Source: Bacteroidota bacterium (GTDB lineage Bacteria; Bacteroidota; Bacteroidia; Bacteroidales; DTGW01). Taken from it: DNA of 64,000 bases. The DNA lies in assembly GCA_029572965.1 (NCBI GenBank), contig JAKPQD010000183.1, positions 1 to 64,000 of the forward strand. Reading direction: 5' to 3'. Below, piece after piece: positions 22,776-31,920 of this stretch (the stretch's first letter is position 1; each line of letters begins with the position of its first letter). The notes under the pieces are model-generated. The model did no database searches, was not told where the DNA came from, and worked only from the letters and a program-made list of their open reading frames with translations. The position numbers and the translations under genes are program-made.

Positions 22776-23069
22776 ATGAAGCTTGATGATAAAAAAATAG
22801 AAACAATAAAGGGATATTTCAAAGCCAGGCCGGTTTTGAAAGCATACCTTTTTGGTTCTTATGTTCGAGGGGATGCGGATGAAAAAAGTGACATTGATAT
22901 TTTAGTTGACCTTGATTATTCGCAAAAAATCGGGTTGCAGTTTATTCAAATGAAAATTGATTTAGAGCAACTTTTAAGTGCAAAAGTTGATTTAGTTTCG
23001 GAGAATGGATTATCTAAGTACATCAAACCCATTGTAGATAAAGAAAAACTTCTAATATATGCGAAGTAA
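22776..23069 (+). CDS. MNT-domain nucleotidyltransferase antitoxin (MntA-like)
   Basis: This is a 97-residue minimal nucleotidyltransferase starting MKLDDKKIETIKGYFKARPV. The active-site motif GSYVRGDADEKSDIDILVDL has the family's GSxxxG...SDxD arrangement. MntA antitoxins neutralise the HEPN RNase partner HepT by adding AMP to a tyrosine next to its active site. The ATG at 22776 is preferred over an in-frame ATG at 22695, because the extra upstream residues fall inside the MCP-like gene and lack family similarity. It ends in an 11-nt overlap with the HEPN gene. Confidence 0.9.
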   Translation: MKLDDKKIETIKGYFKARPVLKAYLFGSYVRGDADEKSDIDILVDLDYSQKIGLQFIQMKIDLEQLLSAKVDLVSENGLSKYIKPIVDKEKLLIYAK

Positions 23070-23393
23070 ACTAGGCGACAAAGTCAGGATACAGCATATT
23101 TATGATGCCATTATTGAATTGAGAGTTACCTGATTGGAGCTGATTTTGATAAGTTTATGAATGATTCGATGATGAGGTTTGCTTGTATAAAGCAAATGGA
23201 AATAATAGGCGAAGCAAGCAACCATGTGTCAGAGGAAATAAAACAACAATTTTCAGAAATAGAGTGGGATCAAATTGTTGGGATGAGAAATGTGTTTGTT
23301 CACGAATATTTTGGCGTTGATTCCACTTTAATAAAGAGTGACCTGCCCGAATTGAAAGAGAAAGTAAAAGAAATTCTAAACTCAATAGAATAA
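23059..23393 (+). pseudogene. HEPN-domain toxin (HepT-like), one-base frameshift
   Basis: The frame starts at the ATG at 23059 (MRSKLGDKVRIQHIYDAIIE) inside the end of the MNT gene. It then runs into a TGA at 23131. One base earlier in phase, the sequence continues ESYLIGADFDKFMNDSMMRF through to the HEPN catalytic motif RNVFVHEY (RX4HXY). Adding one A in GAATTG near 23116 fuses both parts into a normal HepT of about 111 residues. The reading frame is therefore broken as given. Either the toxin is inactivated or the sequence contains an error. The catalytic Arg, His and target Tyr are all intact. Confidence 0.85.
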
Positions 23394-23509
23394 GCTGTAA
23401 AAGCACTTTTACAATCATTTCTTCTATTGCGCGCCAAATATGGCAGTATCATTTTCCAACATTTTTCTGGCGCACTGTTCACTATATTTGAAACATTTCT
23501 ACAAATATT

Positions 23510-23526
23510 TATCCCCGATGGGGATA
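23510..23526. repeat. Short perfect inverted repeat
   Basis: TATCCCC and GGGGATA flank a GAT spacer. It lies between the HEPN gene and the convergent amylase gene and resembles the core of dispersed Bacteroidota intergenic repeats. Confidence 0.45.
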
Positions 23527-23560
23527 GAATTTACGCTGATAAAATTTTAGAAAGTCTTTA

Positions 23561-23603
23561 AAATAAAAAAGCCTTCCAACAATAAATGTTGAAAGGCTTT
23601 AAA
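23561..23603 (-). terminator. Terminator of the GH13 gene
   Basis: On the minus strand a 12-bp stem with one G-U pair (AAGCCTTTCAAC with GTTGGAAGGCTT, 7-nt loop) is followed by a T-rich stretch. It lies just beyond the stop of the amylase gene. Confidence 0.8.
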
Positions 23604-23619
23604 ATTATGTGAAATACGC

Positions 23620-26600
23620 TTATTTCTTCAAAAATTTAGCTTTTATAGTACCTTTTGAAGTATAAGCATTTACGAAATACAGTCCTGATTTAAGATTTGA
23701 AACGTTTACACTTTCTGAATCAACAATATTAACAGATTTCAGCACAATCCGCCCGTTGATATCATAAATATCAATACTTTTAATTGGCGAACCAGATGAA
23801 ATATTAATATAATCTGAGGCTGGATTTGGATAGATGCTGATTTTAGTAGCATCAACAGAATTGATAGCAGTTCGTATCCCAATAGTAGCATACTGTGGCA
23901 ATCCTTCGAAGATAAAACCAGTTGCCGCAACAGGAGTAACTTCAAAAATCAAATAATAGCCAAAATCGTCTGTAGTAACATTGTAATTAAGAGAAGTAGC
24001 CCCATCAATTGCCACCATATTTAACCCGGTAGAAGCTGTTGACCGATACCATTGATATTTTGAAGCACCTTCCACATCCTTATTTGCATCAAAATAAGTG
24101 TAAAATGCTACCAAGTCTTGGTCAGTGCTTTCAGTTGCTGATTTTTTGACCATAATATCTCCGGCAATATTGACATCCATAGCCTTAGGGGCATCAATAA
24201 TGTTAGGGTTCTTGAGCCTGATGTTGGTCAATATCAGGTATTCGCCGGCTTGCAGATTAAATGTTGTTTCAGCCGAAGTGACATTAATACTGTCGCCGGT
24301 CATGTAGTTGTACCAGTATCCGGTACTTGGGAACGTCAGAACGCCAGCTTGTGCATACAAATCAAAGTTGCCAATTATCCTGACTTTCACCACAGTATCG
24401 TCAATAGCAATAGTTTTGACTTTAGCAGCCAAATTGAGCGTGTAATTGGACGAATTAAAAGCGTTGAGTTTGGTCTTCAATGCAATCAAGGCGGCATAAG
24501 CTTCGTAGAGCCTTTGACGATTGGGATTATAATAGTAATCCCATTTTATAGGCTTTTCACCTGTACGTCCATTGTATTCAATTTTGTAATCATAATTAAG
24601 CTCTCCAAACTGCCATACCATTTTAGGTCCGGGAATGGTAAAGAAAAATGCAGCACCTAACTCAGCACGCTGGCAGGCTACGGGGAGTTTGCGAGTTGCA
24701 TACAATGGATTGCTTGTGTTTCCCCAGGTTGGGTTACTATAGCCTATTCTTTCTTCGTCGTGGCTTTCCATGTAGGCAACAAGGGCAGGCTTTGTCATGC
24801 TACGACTGAGATACGAAACGCCGGTAAAGTTAGCTTTGCCACTTTCAGTCCAGCCCATAGCTGCATCGCGGTATTGCTGGTTCATGTTTGCCCATAGCAT
24901 AAAGCCATAGTCAGCAAGCACTTGTTCTTCGTCATTATTGGCAAAATGTTCCAAGATAATATAGGCATCTTGCTTATATTTACGAATGGTATCAGAAATA
25001 TTCTTAAGGATTGCAATACGCGAGTCATCCTTAGTCCCCCAAGCAGAGGTATTTCCAAGGGTATTCTTTTGAGTAAAGCCTTTAGAAAGGTCGAAACGAT
25101 ACCCGTCAATATTATACTCAGTAAGCCAATAGCGCAATACATCAGCAACATACTGTTTAGTATAAGCACTTTCGTGGTTAAAATCGTAACCCACGTTGAA
25201 ATCATGCTTAGCAACAGGATTAAACCAGGGGCTGTTTGCTGCAGGCCTTGAATTGTTTGCATCCCAATACATTTGCACCATAGGGTTCTGGCCAAAAGCA
25301 TGGTTTAGCACAACATCCAAAATAACAGCTATCCCATTTGCATGGCAGGTATCTATGAGCTTTTTCAACGCTTCGGGGGTACCGTAATATTTGTCCAAAG
25401 CCATGTGGTATGAAGGATTGTAGCCCCAGCTGCTATTGCCTTCAAACTCCATCACAGGCATCAGCTCAATGGCATTAATACCCAACGTTTTCAGGTAATT
25501 TAGCGAATCAATCACCGCATTATATGAGTGTTGGGCAGCAAAATCGCGGACCAACAATTCGTATATGACCAGCTTTTGGCTTTCAGGCATAGGGTTGGAA
25601 TTGTACTTCCAATTGTATTCGGCAGGTTTGGTTTGAAGTACAGAAACAATGCCTGTTGTTTTGCCCAAAGGATAAGCCTTTAAGTTAGGATAAACAGCAA
25701 AAGTTATACCTTTATCGTTATCCGGGTCAAGAACCTTGTGACAATAAGGGTCGGCAACGACCAAGCTGTCAACAACAAACTGGTAGGCATATTCCTTCCC
25801 GGCTTCCAGGTTATCAATCTGAACCCAGAATTTATTCCCATCAGAGGTTTTGAACATTTGATAAGTTGTGTCCGGAATCCAGTTGTTGAAATCCCCGATA
25901 ACAGTGACTTTATCTTTCCCGGGAGCTGTGAGTGTAAGTAAAACAGAAGATTCGCTGATAAGATTTACACCATTAACAATACCGGCAGGCAAATCCTTAA
26001 CTTTTGTACTCTCAGCACAATAGAAGCTAAGGGTATCTGACAATGTTTCAACGCCCTTATAAGCCCTGACGACAATTTTCGAGACACCTGTTTTTGAAAT
26101 CGTTACTGTATAGGTAAATCTTTCTGTTTTATTTGTTAAAACAGGCGTTCCATCTTTAAACACTACCGTAGAATCAGCTTCAGAAGTAATAACTTTCACC
26201 TCAAATGAATCGTTGATTTTTCCGACATTAATTTTGCTCAAAGGGTTAAGCACAACCATTTTCAGGCCGGCAACAGAAAAAACATCGTAAAAAATATCTG
26301 TTTCTCCATTACCTTTGCCAGTTTTAGAGCCATCAGCATTCCTAAACACAAAAGCCAGCTTTGTAACCGTCTCGGACTGGGCTACACCATAATACTCACT
26401 AATGGAAGGCTTTATTTTCAACTGATAGGTATTGTCAGCAATTTTTGTAAGCTTATACTTCGCAGTATTAGTAGGCCATGTAGGGGCATGTTTCCAATCG
26501 CCTGGCGAAGAGCTTGACGAAATAAGCACTCCCGTATGGGCATACACATCACCAGTATAATCCATCAGGCCTTTTGAGCCCATATCGGCATGAAAGGTAA

Positions 26601-26718
26601 TGGTAACCGAATCGGTAACCTTTGGAAATGCGGGACTGCACTCAATTATTTGGGCATTGGCCGAAAAATGGCTTATCCACAATACAAAGAGTACCAATAA
26701 TGTAGTTTTTGTCTTCAT
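23620..26718 (-). CDS. Secreted GH13 alpha-amylase family enzyme with T9SS sorting domain
   Basis: This is a predicted extracellular or cell-surface starch/alpha-glucan hydrolase. The 1032-residue protein has a signal peptide (about 1-23, ending SANAQ), beta-sandwich N-terminal regions, and a CBM48-like E-set near 255-345 with VTVIGDFNNWIPD. A GH13 barrel follows from about 380 to 750. Conserved regions are visible in order: DVVLNH near 468, GYRFDLSKG with nucleophile Asp about 543, ILEHFANN with acid/base Glu about 590, and ESHDEE with Asp about 654. The last ~75 residues form a type A sorting domain (ISIYPNPASDYINI...). It lies downstream of a carbohydrate-binding protein on the same strand but behind a terminator-like hairpin. 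The exact bond specificity (amylase, pullulanase or other) cannot be told from the sequence by eye. Confidence 0.93.
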   Translation of the reverse strand: MKTKTTLLVLFVLWISHFSANAQIIECSPAFPKVTDSVTITFHADMGSKGLMDYTGDVYAHTGVLISSSSSPGDWKHAPTWPTNTAKYKLTKIADNTYQLKIKPSISEYYGVAQSETVTKLAFVFRNADGSKTGKGNGETDIFYDVFSVAGLKMVVLNPLSKINVGKINDSFEVKVITSEADSTVVFKDGTPVLTNKTERFTYTVTISKTGVSKIVVRAYKGVETLSDTLSFYCAESTKVKDLPAGIVNGVNLISESSVLLTLTAPGKDKVTVIGDFNNWIPDTTYQMFKTSDGNKFWVQIDNLEAGKEYAYQFVVDSLVVADPYCHKVLDPDNDKGITFAVYPNLKAYPLGKTTGIVSVLQTKPAEYNWKYNSNPMPESQKLVIYELLVRDFAAQHSYNAVIDSLNYLKTLGINAIELMPVMEFEGNSSWGYNPSYHMALDKYYGTPEALKKLIDTCHANGIAVILDVVLNHAFGQNPMVQMYWDANNSRPAANSPWFNPVAKHDFNVGYDFNHESAYTKQYVADVLRYWLTEYNIDGYRFDLSKGFTQKNTLGNTSAWGTKDDSRIAILKNISDTIRKYKQDAYIILEHFANNDEEQVLADYGFMLWANMNQQYRDAAMGWTESGKANFTGVSYLSRSMTKPALVAYMESHDEERIGYSNPTWGNTSNPLYATRKLPVACQRAELGAAFFFTIPGPKMVWQFGELNYDYKIEYNGRTGEKPIKWDYYYNPNRQRLYEAYAALIALKTKLNAFNSSNYTLNLAAKVKTIAIDDTVVKVRIIGNFDLYAQAGVLTFPSTGYWYNYMTGDSINVTSAETTFNLQAGEYLILTNIRLKNPNIIDAPKAMDVNIAGDIMVKKSATESTDQDLVAFYTYFDANKDVEGASKYQWYRSTASTGLNMVAIDGATSLNYNVTTDDFGYYLIFEVTPVAATGFIFEGLPQYATIGIRTAINSVDATKISIYPNPASDYINISSGSPIKSIDIYDINGRIVLKSVNIVDSESVNVSNLKSGLYFVNAYTSKGTIKAKFLKK

Positions 26719-26775
26719 GTGTTTAGATTTTTATAGAAATAAAGTTACAAAGTTTATAGTCAGAATATTAAGAAA

Positions 26776-26803
26776 GCCGACATTCGTTTATACAAATGCC
26801 GGC
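26776..26803 (-). terminator. Hairpin after the carbohydrate-binding protein gene
   Basis: On the minus strand GCCGGCATT pairs with AATGTCGGC (one G-U pair, 10-nt loop), followed by a modest T-rich tail. It lies between the two co-oriented glucan genes and suggests that the amylase may be transcribed at least partly on its own. Confidence 0.55.
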
Positions 26804-26843
26804 AATTTTTCGAAACCTACTTAATATATACAAAAACTAACCT

Positions 26844-27821
26844 TTACTTTTTAACAATCCTTTGAGTAAAAGCCTTTCCGCTGCTTTCCGAAATTTTAAC
26901 AATGTATGTCCCGGCATTTAAGCCACTAACATTTACAGATTTGATGTTACCATAATAATTAATCAATTGCTTTCCGGTAATATCAAAAATGGCGATGCTA
27001 TTCACTTCATTAACAGCCTTGATATTCAGAACATCGTAACAAGGATTAGGATAACAGGCCATATTTGCCGAAACAGTGCTGATAGAGGTTTGTGCAGGCT
27101 TTTCATTGTTGAAATAAAAAACAGGAATAACATTGGTTGACTTAACCCCGGTAGTGTCAAATACATTATATGTACGTGCAGCACCTCCGGCAGGGAATTC
27201 GTGTTTTGCATCGTCCCAGCTACCATCAATACGGCATTTAAACTGAATCTCTCCTATAGGGCACAATATGGTTGCCGAATATACGTCTTCAGTTCCAAAC
27301 AACTCATCAGGAGAAGCTCCCCAATCGTTGAACGTACCAGCAACATCTAAAAAGTTGGTTTCAGGGTCGAACTTACCTTTTTCTTTAGCAACGCTCATGT
27401 TTACCGAAATTTGTACAGGAACGTAGCCCGGGCGGTAATTGTTAAAAATCTTTTTAACCCCGATACTATCTTTTCGGACAGTGATTTTCCTGTTTGGGCC
27501 ACCCGAAGGAAACTCATGTTTGTCGTTGTCCCAGCTGCCGTTAATCCTAAACTTATACTCTACAACAGTGCCAGCCGTAAAGGTATCAATAGTAATAGCG
27601 TAAAGGCTGTCGTTACCTGGCATAGGGGCAAGATGCGAATTAGATCCATCCCAGCCGTTCAGGGTCCCGGCAATATCAACAAAGTCATTTGTTTTGTCAA
27701 ACTTACCAGCTTTAATCATATAGGTCATGTCTGCAATGAAAGTAATTTTAGCATTTTGAGCAATTGTTAAGCCTTTTATCATTAAAGCTGCAATCATTAG
27801 AAGAAGTACATGTTTTTTCAT
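26844..27821 (-). CDS. Secreted protein with two carbohydrate-binding-like repeats and T9SS sorting domain
   Basis: The 325-residue protein has a signal peptide (about 1-21) and two tandem repeats of about 100 residues. The first holds FVDIAGTLNGWDG and FRINGSWDNDKHEFPSGG; the second holds FLDVAGTFNDWG and CRIDGSWDDAKHEFPAGG. These look like CBM20/CBM48-type starch-binding modules, judged by the GxxNxW pattern and the conserved Trp/Asp-rich strand. A T9SS type A sorting domain ends the protein (CYPNPCYDVLNIKA...). No catalytic domain is visible, so it is probably a surface glycan-binding protein helping the neighbouring GH13 enzyme. The domain assignment is by pattern only. Confidence 0.82.
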   Translation of the reverse strand: MKKHVLLLMIAALMIKGLTIAQNAKITFIADMTYMIKAGKFDKTNDFVDIAGTLNGWDGSNSHLAPMPGNDSLYAITIDTFTAGTVVEYKFRINGSWDNDKHEFPSGGPNRKITVRKDSIGVKKIFNNYRPGYVPVQISVNMSVAKEKGKFDPETNFLDVAGTFNDWGASPDELFGTEDVYSATILCPIGEIQFKCRIDGSWDDAKHEFPAGGAARTYNVFDTTGVKSTNVIPVFYFNNEKPAQTSISTVSANMACYPNPCYDVLNIKAVNEVNSIAIFDITGKQLINYYGNIKSVNVSGLNAGTYIVKISESSGKAFTQRIVKK

Positions 27822-27961
27822 AATTAAGTTAATTTAGTTTGTAAAAAAGAATCTTTGACACGAAGTTATTGGACAAAACAAGGGAAACCAACAAAGCATT
27901 TGGAAGCTAATGTAAAAAATGGTACTTTTCAGTCATAATTTTGAGATGCTATAAGGCATTT

Positions 27962-27971
27962 CAAACGTTTG
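27962..27971. promoter_or_regulatory. Candidate LacI-family operator
   Basis: CAAACGTTTG is a perfect CG-centred palindrome of the kind bound by LacI-family repressors. It lies in the divergent gap between the glucan-binding protein gene and the LacI gene, 78 nt from the regulator's start. Binding is inferred, not shown. Confidence 0.5.
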
Positions 27972-28048
27972 CATAAAAAGGGCATAAAATATTTGTTTTT
28001 TAAGGTTTTATGCTTTGACAAAAACAAAAATGAAGCTACTTTCACCAC

Positions 28049-29083
28049 ATGAGAACAGCACAAACAACAATAAAAGACATAGCCTCGCGCTTAGGGCTTT
28101 CTCCCTCAACAGTTTCGAGGGCACTGAAAGACCATCCCGACATCGGCGCAGACACTAAAAAAGCCGTGAAAGACCTGGCTGTTGAGCTTAATTATAAGCC
28201 CAATGCCATGGCCATAAGTTTGCGCAATAGCCGAAGCAACATTATCGGCGTCATTATCCCCGAAATAGTACACCATTTCTTTTCTTCTGTCATATCGGGC
28301 ATTGAAGACGTAGCTTATGATGCTGGTTACCAGGTAATGGTTTGTCAAAGCAATGAGCTTTACCAACGTGAGGTAAAAAACACCCAAGCCCTTCTTTTGT
28401 CAAGAATTGAAGGCCTGCTCGTTTCTGTATCTAAAGAAACCAGGGACTTTTCGCATTTGCGGGGTGTAAAAGAGCTCAATATCCCAGTAGTGTTTTTTGA
28501 CAGGGTATGCGACGAAATGGAAGCCGACCGGGTCATTGTGGACGACTTTGAAGGAGCTTATAAAATCGTATCACATTTGATAGAAGTGGGTTGCAAACGC
28601 ATAGCCCACTTAGGTACAGTGCAAGATTTACTTATTGGGCGCAACAGGCTAAACGGCTACCTGAAAGCACTCAAAGACCACAATTTGCCGATAGATGACA
28701 AGCTTATCCTTCGTTGCGATACCATGCAATCTGCACAAATAGCCACCAAGCGTCTTGTATATGAGCTAAATCCGCCCGATGGGATATTTGCCGTTAATGA
28801 CCTCACCGCCATTGGGGCATTACAGACAATAAAAGAATGTAAGATGCGTGTCCCGGATGATATATGCGTAGCAGGCTTTGGAAATGGGCTGTATTCAATG
28901 TTTACCGATCCTCCAATTACCACTGTTGAACAAAACGGTTATAAAATGGGACAAGTAGCCATGACACTTATGCTCGACCGCCTTATCAGACATGACGACT
29001 ACCCTCCTATCACCGAGGTGCTTGAAACAAGCCTAATACAAAGAAAGTCAACACAGAAACCTATTAAACCGCAGTATATTTAA
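28049..29083 (+). CDS. LacI-family transcriptional regulator
   Basis: This is a 344-residue DNA-binding regulator. The N-terminal helix-turn-helix reads TIKDIASRLGLSPSTVSRAL with the hinge LNYKPNAMAISLRNSRSN. It is followed by a periplasmic-binding-protein-like effector domain (IIGVIIPEIVHHFFSSVISG, GIFAVNDLTAIGALQTIKE). It is divergent from two alpha-glucan genes, so maltose, maltooligosaccharide or a related sugar is the likely effector by context. The start at the ATG at 28049 gives the usual short N-terminus before the HTH. Confidence 0.93.
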   Translation: MRTAQTTIKDIASRLGLSPSTVSRALKDHPDIGADTKKAVKDLAVELNYKPNAMAISLRNSRSNIIGVIIPEIVHHFFSSVISGIEDVAYDAGYQVMVCQSNELYQREVKNTQALLLSRIEGLLVSVSKETRDFSHLRGVKELNIPVVFFDRVCDEMEADRVIVDDFEGAYKIVSHLIEVGCKRIAHLGTVQDLLIGRNRLNGYLKALKDHNLPIDDKLILRCDTMQSAQIATKRLVYELNPPDGIFAVNDLTAIGALQTIKECKMRVPDDICVAGFGNGLYSMFTDPPITTVEQNGYKMGQVAMTLMLDRLIRHDDYPPITEVLETSLIQRKSTQKPIKPQYI

Positions 29084-29168
29084 CGGAGCAAGGAAAAAGG
29101 AAAAAAGGTTGAAGATTTTGGTTATTATGAATGCCAATAACTATCAACCAACATCTATCAACAATAAA

Positions 29169-30068
29169 ATGAAGAAATCTAAAAAATACCTGCCCTACAT
29201 ATTACTGGCATTTGGATTATTGTGTATTGGGTGGTCGGCTGTTTTTGTGAAGTTGGCTGATGTCAGTGGCTTAGTTTCGGGATTTTACCGCATGTTTATA
29301 GGAGCCATTTCAATAATGCCCTTATGGCTGTTACGCCACAAATCATGGAAAATAGATGCAGGCTCATTTCGCATTGCCGTGCTGTGTGGAGTGCTTTTTG
29401 CCTGCGACATAGCCTTGTGGAATACCTCAATAATGCTGTCGAAAGCCGCTATAGCCACTCTGTTAGCTAATATGGCCCCGGTTTGGGTAGGGCTTGGCAG
29501 CTATTTTATCCTGAAAGAAAAAGCAGGGCGCAATTTCTGGATTGGCTGCATCATTTCTATCATTGGAGTATCACTAATTACAGGCATTACAAGTATCTCA
29601 GCGTCCATGTTTTCATGGGGGGCAATATTGGCCATAATGGCAAGTTTTTTTTATGCTGCATACCTTTTAATTACACCACGTGTGCGAGGAAAAGTAGATA
29701 CAATTTCTTTTACAGCAGTATCTATGATAGCAAGCAGTGTTGTGTTGCTCATATTTTGTATGGTTTCAGAGAGCAAACTTACAGGGTACAGTACCAAATC
29801 ATGGATGGCGTTGGCAGGCTTAGGCTTTGTATCGCAGTTCCTGGGCTGGATAGCTATAAACTGGGCGCTTGCATATATTAATTCTACAACAGCCAGCGTT
29901 ACGCTTCTTAGTCAAAGCATTGTAACTGCAATTATTGCAATACCCGTGTTAGGCGAAACATTGTCATTTATAGAAATTATTGGTGCAATAGTTGTACTAA
30001 CCGGCATATTTTTGGTAATAAAGAAACAAAAAGCCAGCAAAACAGAAATATTGCCGGAGTATGAATGA
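29169..30068 (+). CDS. EamA/DMT-superfamily transporter
   Basis: This inner-membrane protein of about 299 residues has two EamA repeats and roughly ten hydrophobic helices. Examples are YILLAFGLLCIGWSAVFVKL at the start, TPRVRG near the middle, and GAIVVLTGIFLVIKK at the end. The family exports or exchanges small metabolites; the substrate is unknown. I prefer the ATG at 29169 (MKKSKKYL), just before the first helix. An upstream ATG at 29127 would add 14 polar residues. Its end overlaps the open frame that leads into the next gene. Confidence 0.85.
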   Translation: MKKSKKYLPYILLAFGLLCIGWSAVFVKLADVSGLVSGFYRMFIGAISIMPLWLLRHKSWKIDAGSFRIAVLCGVLFACDIALWNTSIMLSKAAIATLLANMAPVWVGLGSYFILKEKAGRNFWIGCIISIIGVSLITGITSISASMFSWGAILAIMASFFYAAYLLITPRVRGKVDTISFTAVSMIASSVVLLIFCMVSESKLTGYSTKSWMALAGLGFVSQFLGWIAINWALAYINSTTASVTLLSQSIVTAIIAIPVLGETLSFIEIIGAIVVLTGIFLVIKKQKASKTEILPEYE

Positions 30069-30186
30069 TACCACCCAAGTAAAAATGCCACTAAATCCCC
30101 TAAAGGGGACTTGGACTAATGCCTCTTTAAGTATAGGAAGAGTTTTTACAATTTTTATTAAAAAAAGTTCTTTATTTTCAGACATT

Positions 30187-31410
30187 TTGAAGGTAAAAAT
30201 TTATCTATTGCTTATCATTGCTGTTACTATATGCTCATGCCGACCTACATTTAAAGTCAGAAAGCTGAGTTATGATGACAGTACTGGTTTTTATAAGTAT
30301 GATAAAAGCGTTCCTGTTATATTACCTGATAAAAGGCTTGTAAATAAAGATAATATCCAGGCATTCATACAGTTTATAGCCAGTTATAGGTATGCCGACA
30401 ACAACAATCTTCTTTATCAGCCTGACTGGGTGGTTTCCAAAAAAGATAAAGAGTTGCTTGATTCATATAATAAGGTCATTCAAAATATACTAAATAAAGA
30501 ATACCAAATTTCATTGTCAGAAGCCAAGACCTTTAAATCAAAGCTGAATGGGGCTGGAGGTTTTTCTGATATTGACTTTTGGATTGCTTATGCTCACCTC
30601 AATTTGTCGAACAATGATTCGGCAGCTTATTATTTTACTCAGTTTTTGCTTTATTCGGGATACAAATACCCGATAAAGTTCAGAGGCCACTTTAATAGTG
30701 AGCATGCCACCCGGCTTTTGGCCGAACAAAAAAAATATGCAGCAGACTTTTTAGAAGGAAGAGAAGATTTACCTCCTGTAAAGCCAGAGATAGTTAAGCA
30801 TAGGTATTATTACCAAAGCCATACCCCGGGTTTTATAATCAATCACGAAGATGCAGGCGTGAAAAACTTTAACTTTTTTGTTCTTCCCATACTGTATGAC
30901 AACAATTTTCAGGGAGGACAAGGGGGATTTTCATACAATAAATTCAAAACACTTAATTTTTCTGTATATTCAGAAATAGAAAAAGAACAACAATCTTTAA
31001 AAATAAGGATCCCGTGGCAAACATATATATCAGCCACGCACAGATTAGGAATTAAAATAACTCCACAATGCCGTTTTTATTCGAGTGTTATCAATGATGA
31101 AAATTATAAAGGCATATTGACAGGAAGCTCTGTTTCTATAGGATACAGGATAACACACCGTGTTTATGCAGGTATAGCTTATACAACACTATACTCTACC
31201 CATGATGCATTTATCAACAAAAGGTTTTATCGTGCCCAACAACTGCATGGCAGCTATGATGCCGGGATTCATTTACAACTTATCAAATCTTTTTCTTTAA
31301 AACTTGGTTATTCAGACGGTTATGGCATGTTTGGCTTGCTCATCAACAATGTTTTCTCGGGTTATAACGAAAAAACGAAGTCAAGCATGTTCCAATTTAA
31401 TGATTTCTAA
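30187..31410 (+). CDS. Putative outer-membrane-associated lipoprotein, function unknown
   Basis: I do not recognise the family. Starting at the TTG at 30187 gives MKVKIYLLLIIAVTICSCRP, a good lipoprotein signal with the lipobox ending in Cys. The frame is open upstream to an ATG at 30061, but that stretch contains a CCCCTAAAGGGG sequence and has no protein-like character. The N-terminal half looks helical, with a repeat-like Ala/Tyr-rich segment. The C-terminal half alternates aromatic and polar residues (SVSIGYRITHRVYAGIAYTT), suggestive of beta strands. The total is about 407 residues. Confidence 0.6.
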   Translation: MKVKIYLLLIIAVTICSCRPTFKVRKLSYDDSTGFYKYDKSVPVILPDKRLVNKDNIQAFIQFIASYRYADNNNLLYQPDWVVSKKDKELLDSYNKVIQNILNKEYQISLSEAKTFKSKLNGAGGFSDIDFWIAYAHLNLSNNDSAAYYFTQFLLYSGYKYPIKFRGHFNSEHATRLLAEQKKYAADFLEGREDLPPVKPEIVKHRYYYQSHTPGFIINHEDAGVKNFNFFVLPILYDNNFQGGQGGFSYNKFKTLNFSVYSEIEKEQQSLKIRIPWQTYISATHRLGIKITPQCRFYSSVINDENYKGILTGSSVSIGYRITHRVYAGIAYTTLYSTHDAFINKRFYRAQQLHGSYDAGIHLQLIKSFSLKLGYSDGYGMFGLLINNVFSGYNEKTKSSMFQFNDF

Positions 31411-31457
31411 ACATTGGCTTAATCTTTGTTGTTTACATTGCGACAAAAGAAAATACT

Positions 31458-31904
31458 ATGTGGAAGAAAATTGGTGCTATTACTCTTGTTTTATTTTTTT
31501 CATATATCGTCAACGCACAAAATGCCGATGATATATGTGGATACTGGCGTACACTCAAAGGAAATACACAATTTCATATAACAAAAAACGAAAATGGGCT
31601 CTATAGCATTACTATTGTATGGTTGCGTATAAAAAAAGACCGCACAGATGCAAACAATCCTAATCCTAATCTGCGCAACAGGAAGTTTCTTCAATTAGTA
31701 ATTTCAGATAATATTGTATTTTTGAAGGATAAAAATAAGTGGGTAGGTACCATTTATGACCCGGAAAGTGGGAATACCTACAACTGTAAACTGCATTTTG
31801 AGGAAGATAAAGATATTTTGAAACTTAAAGGATCTTTAAAAGGCGTAAGAGCTCTGGCCCACGAAACAATCTGCATCAGAGAAAAGCGCCTTAGAACAGA
31901 TTAG
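31458..31904 (+). CDS. Secreted DUF2147-like protein
   Basis: The 148-residue product has a signal peptide (MWKKIGAITLVLFFSYIVNA). The mature region begins ADDICGYWRTLKGNTQFHIT and has DPESGNTYNCKLHFEEDKDI followed by a beta-rich end. This pattern (a D.I.G.W start, then a lipocalin-like small beta protein) fits DUF2147. The function is unknown. The next gene starts 16 nt downstream. Confidence 0.75.
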   Translation: MWKKIGAITLVLFFSYIVNAQNADDICGYWRTLKGNTQFHITKNENGLYSITIVWLRIKKDRTDANNPNPNLRNRKFLQLVISDNIVFLKDKNKWVGTIYDPESGNTYNCKLHFEEDKDILKLKGSLKGVRALAHETICIREKRLRTD

Positions 31905-31920
31905 CAACAACTTCATTAAT

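Noticed and set aside
24125-26824. Plus-strand frames across the GH13 gene
   Set aside because: The minus-strand frame has complete GH13 motifs and a sorting domain, so the opposite frames are shadows.
30061-30186. Upstream extension of the putative lipoprotein
   Set aside because: It contains a CCCCTAAAGGGG repeat-like sequence and would bury the lipoprotein signal 42 residues into the protein.
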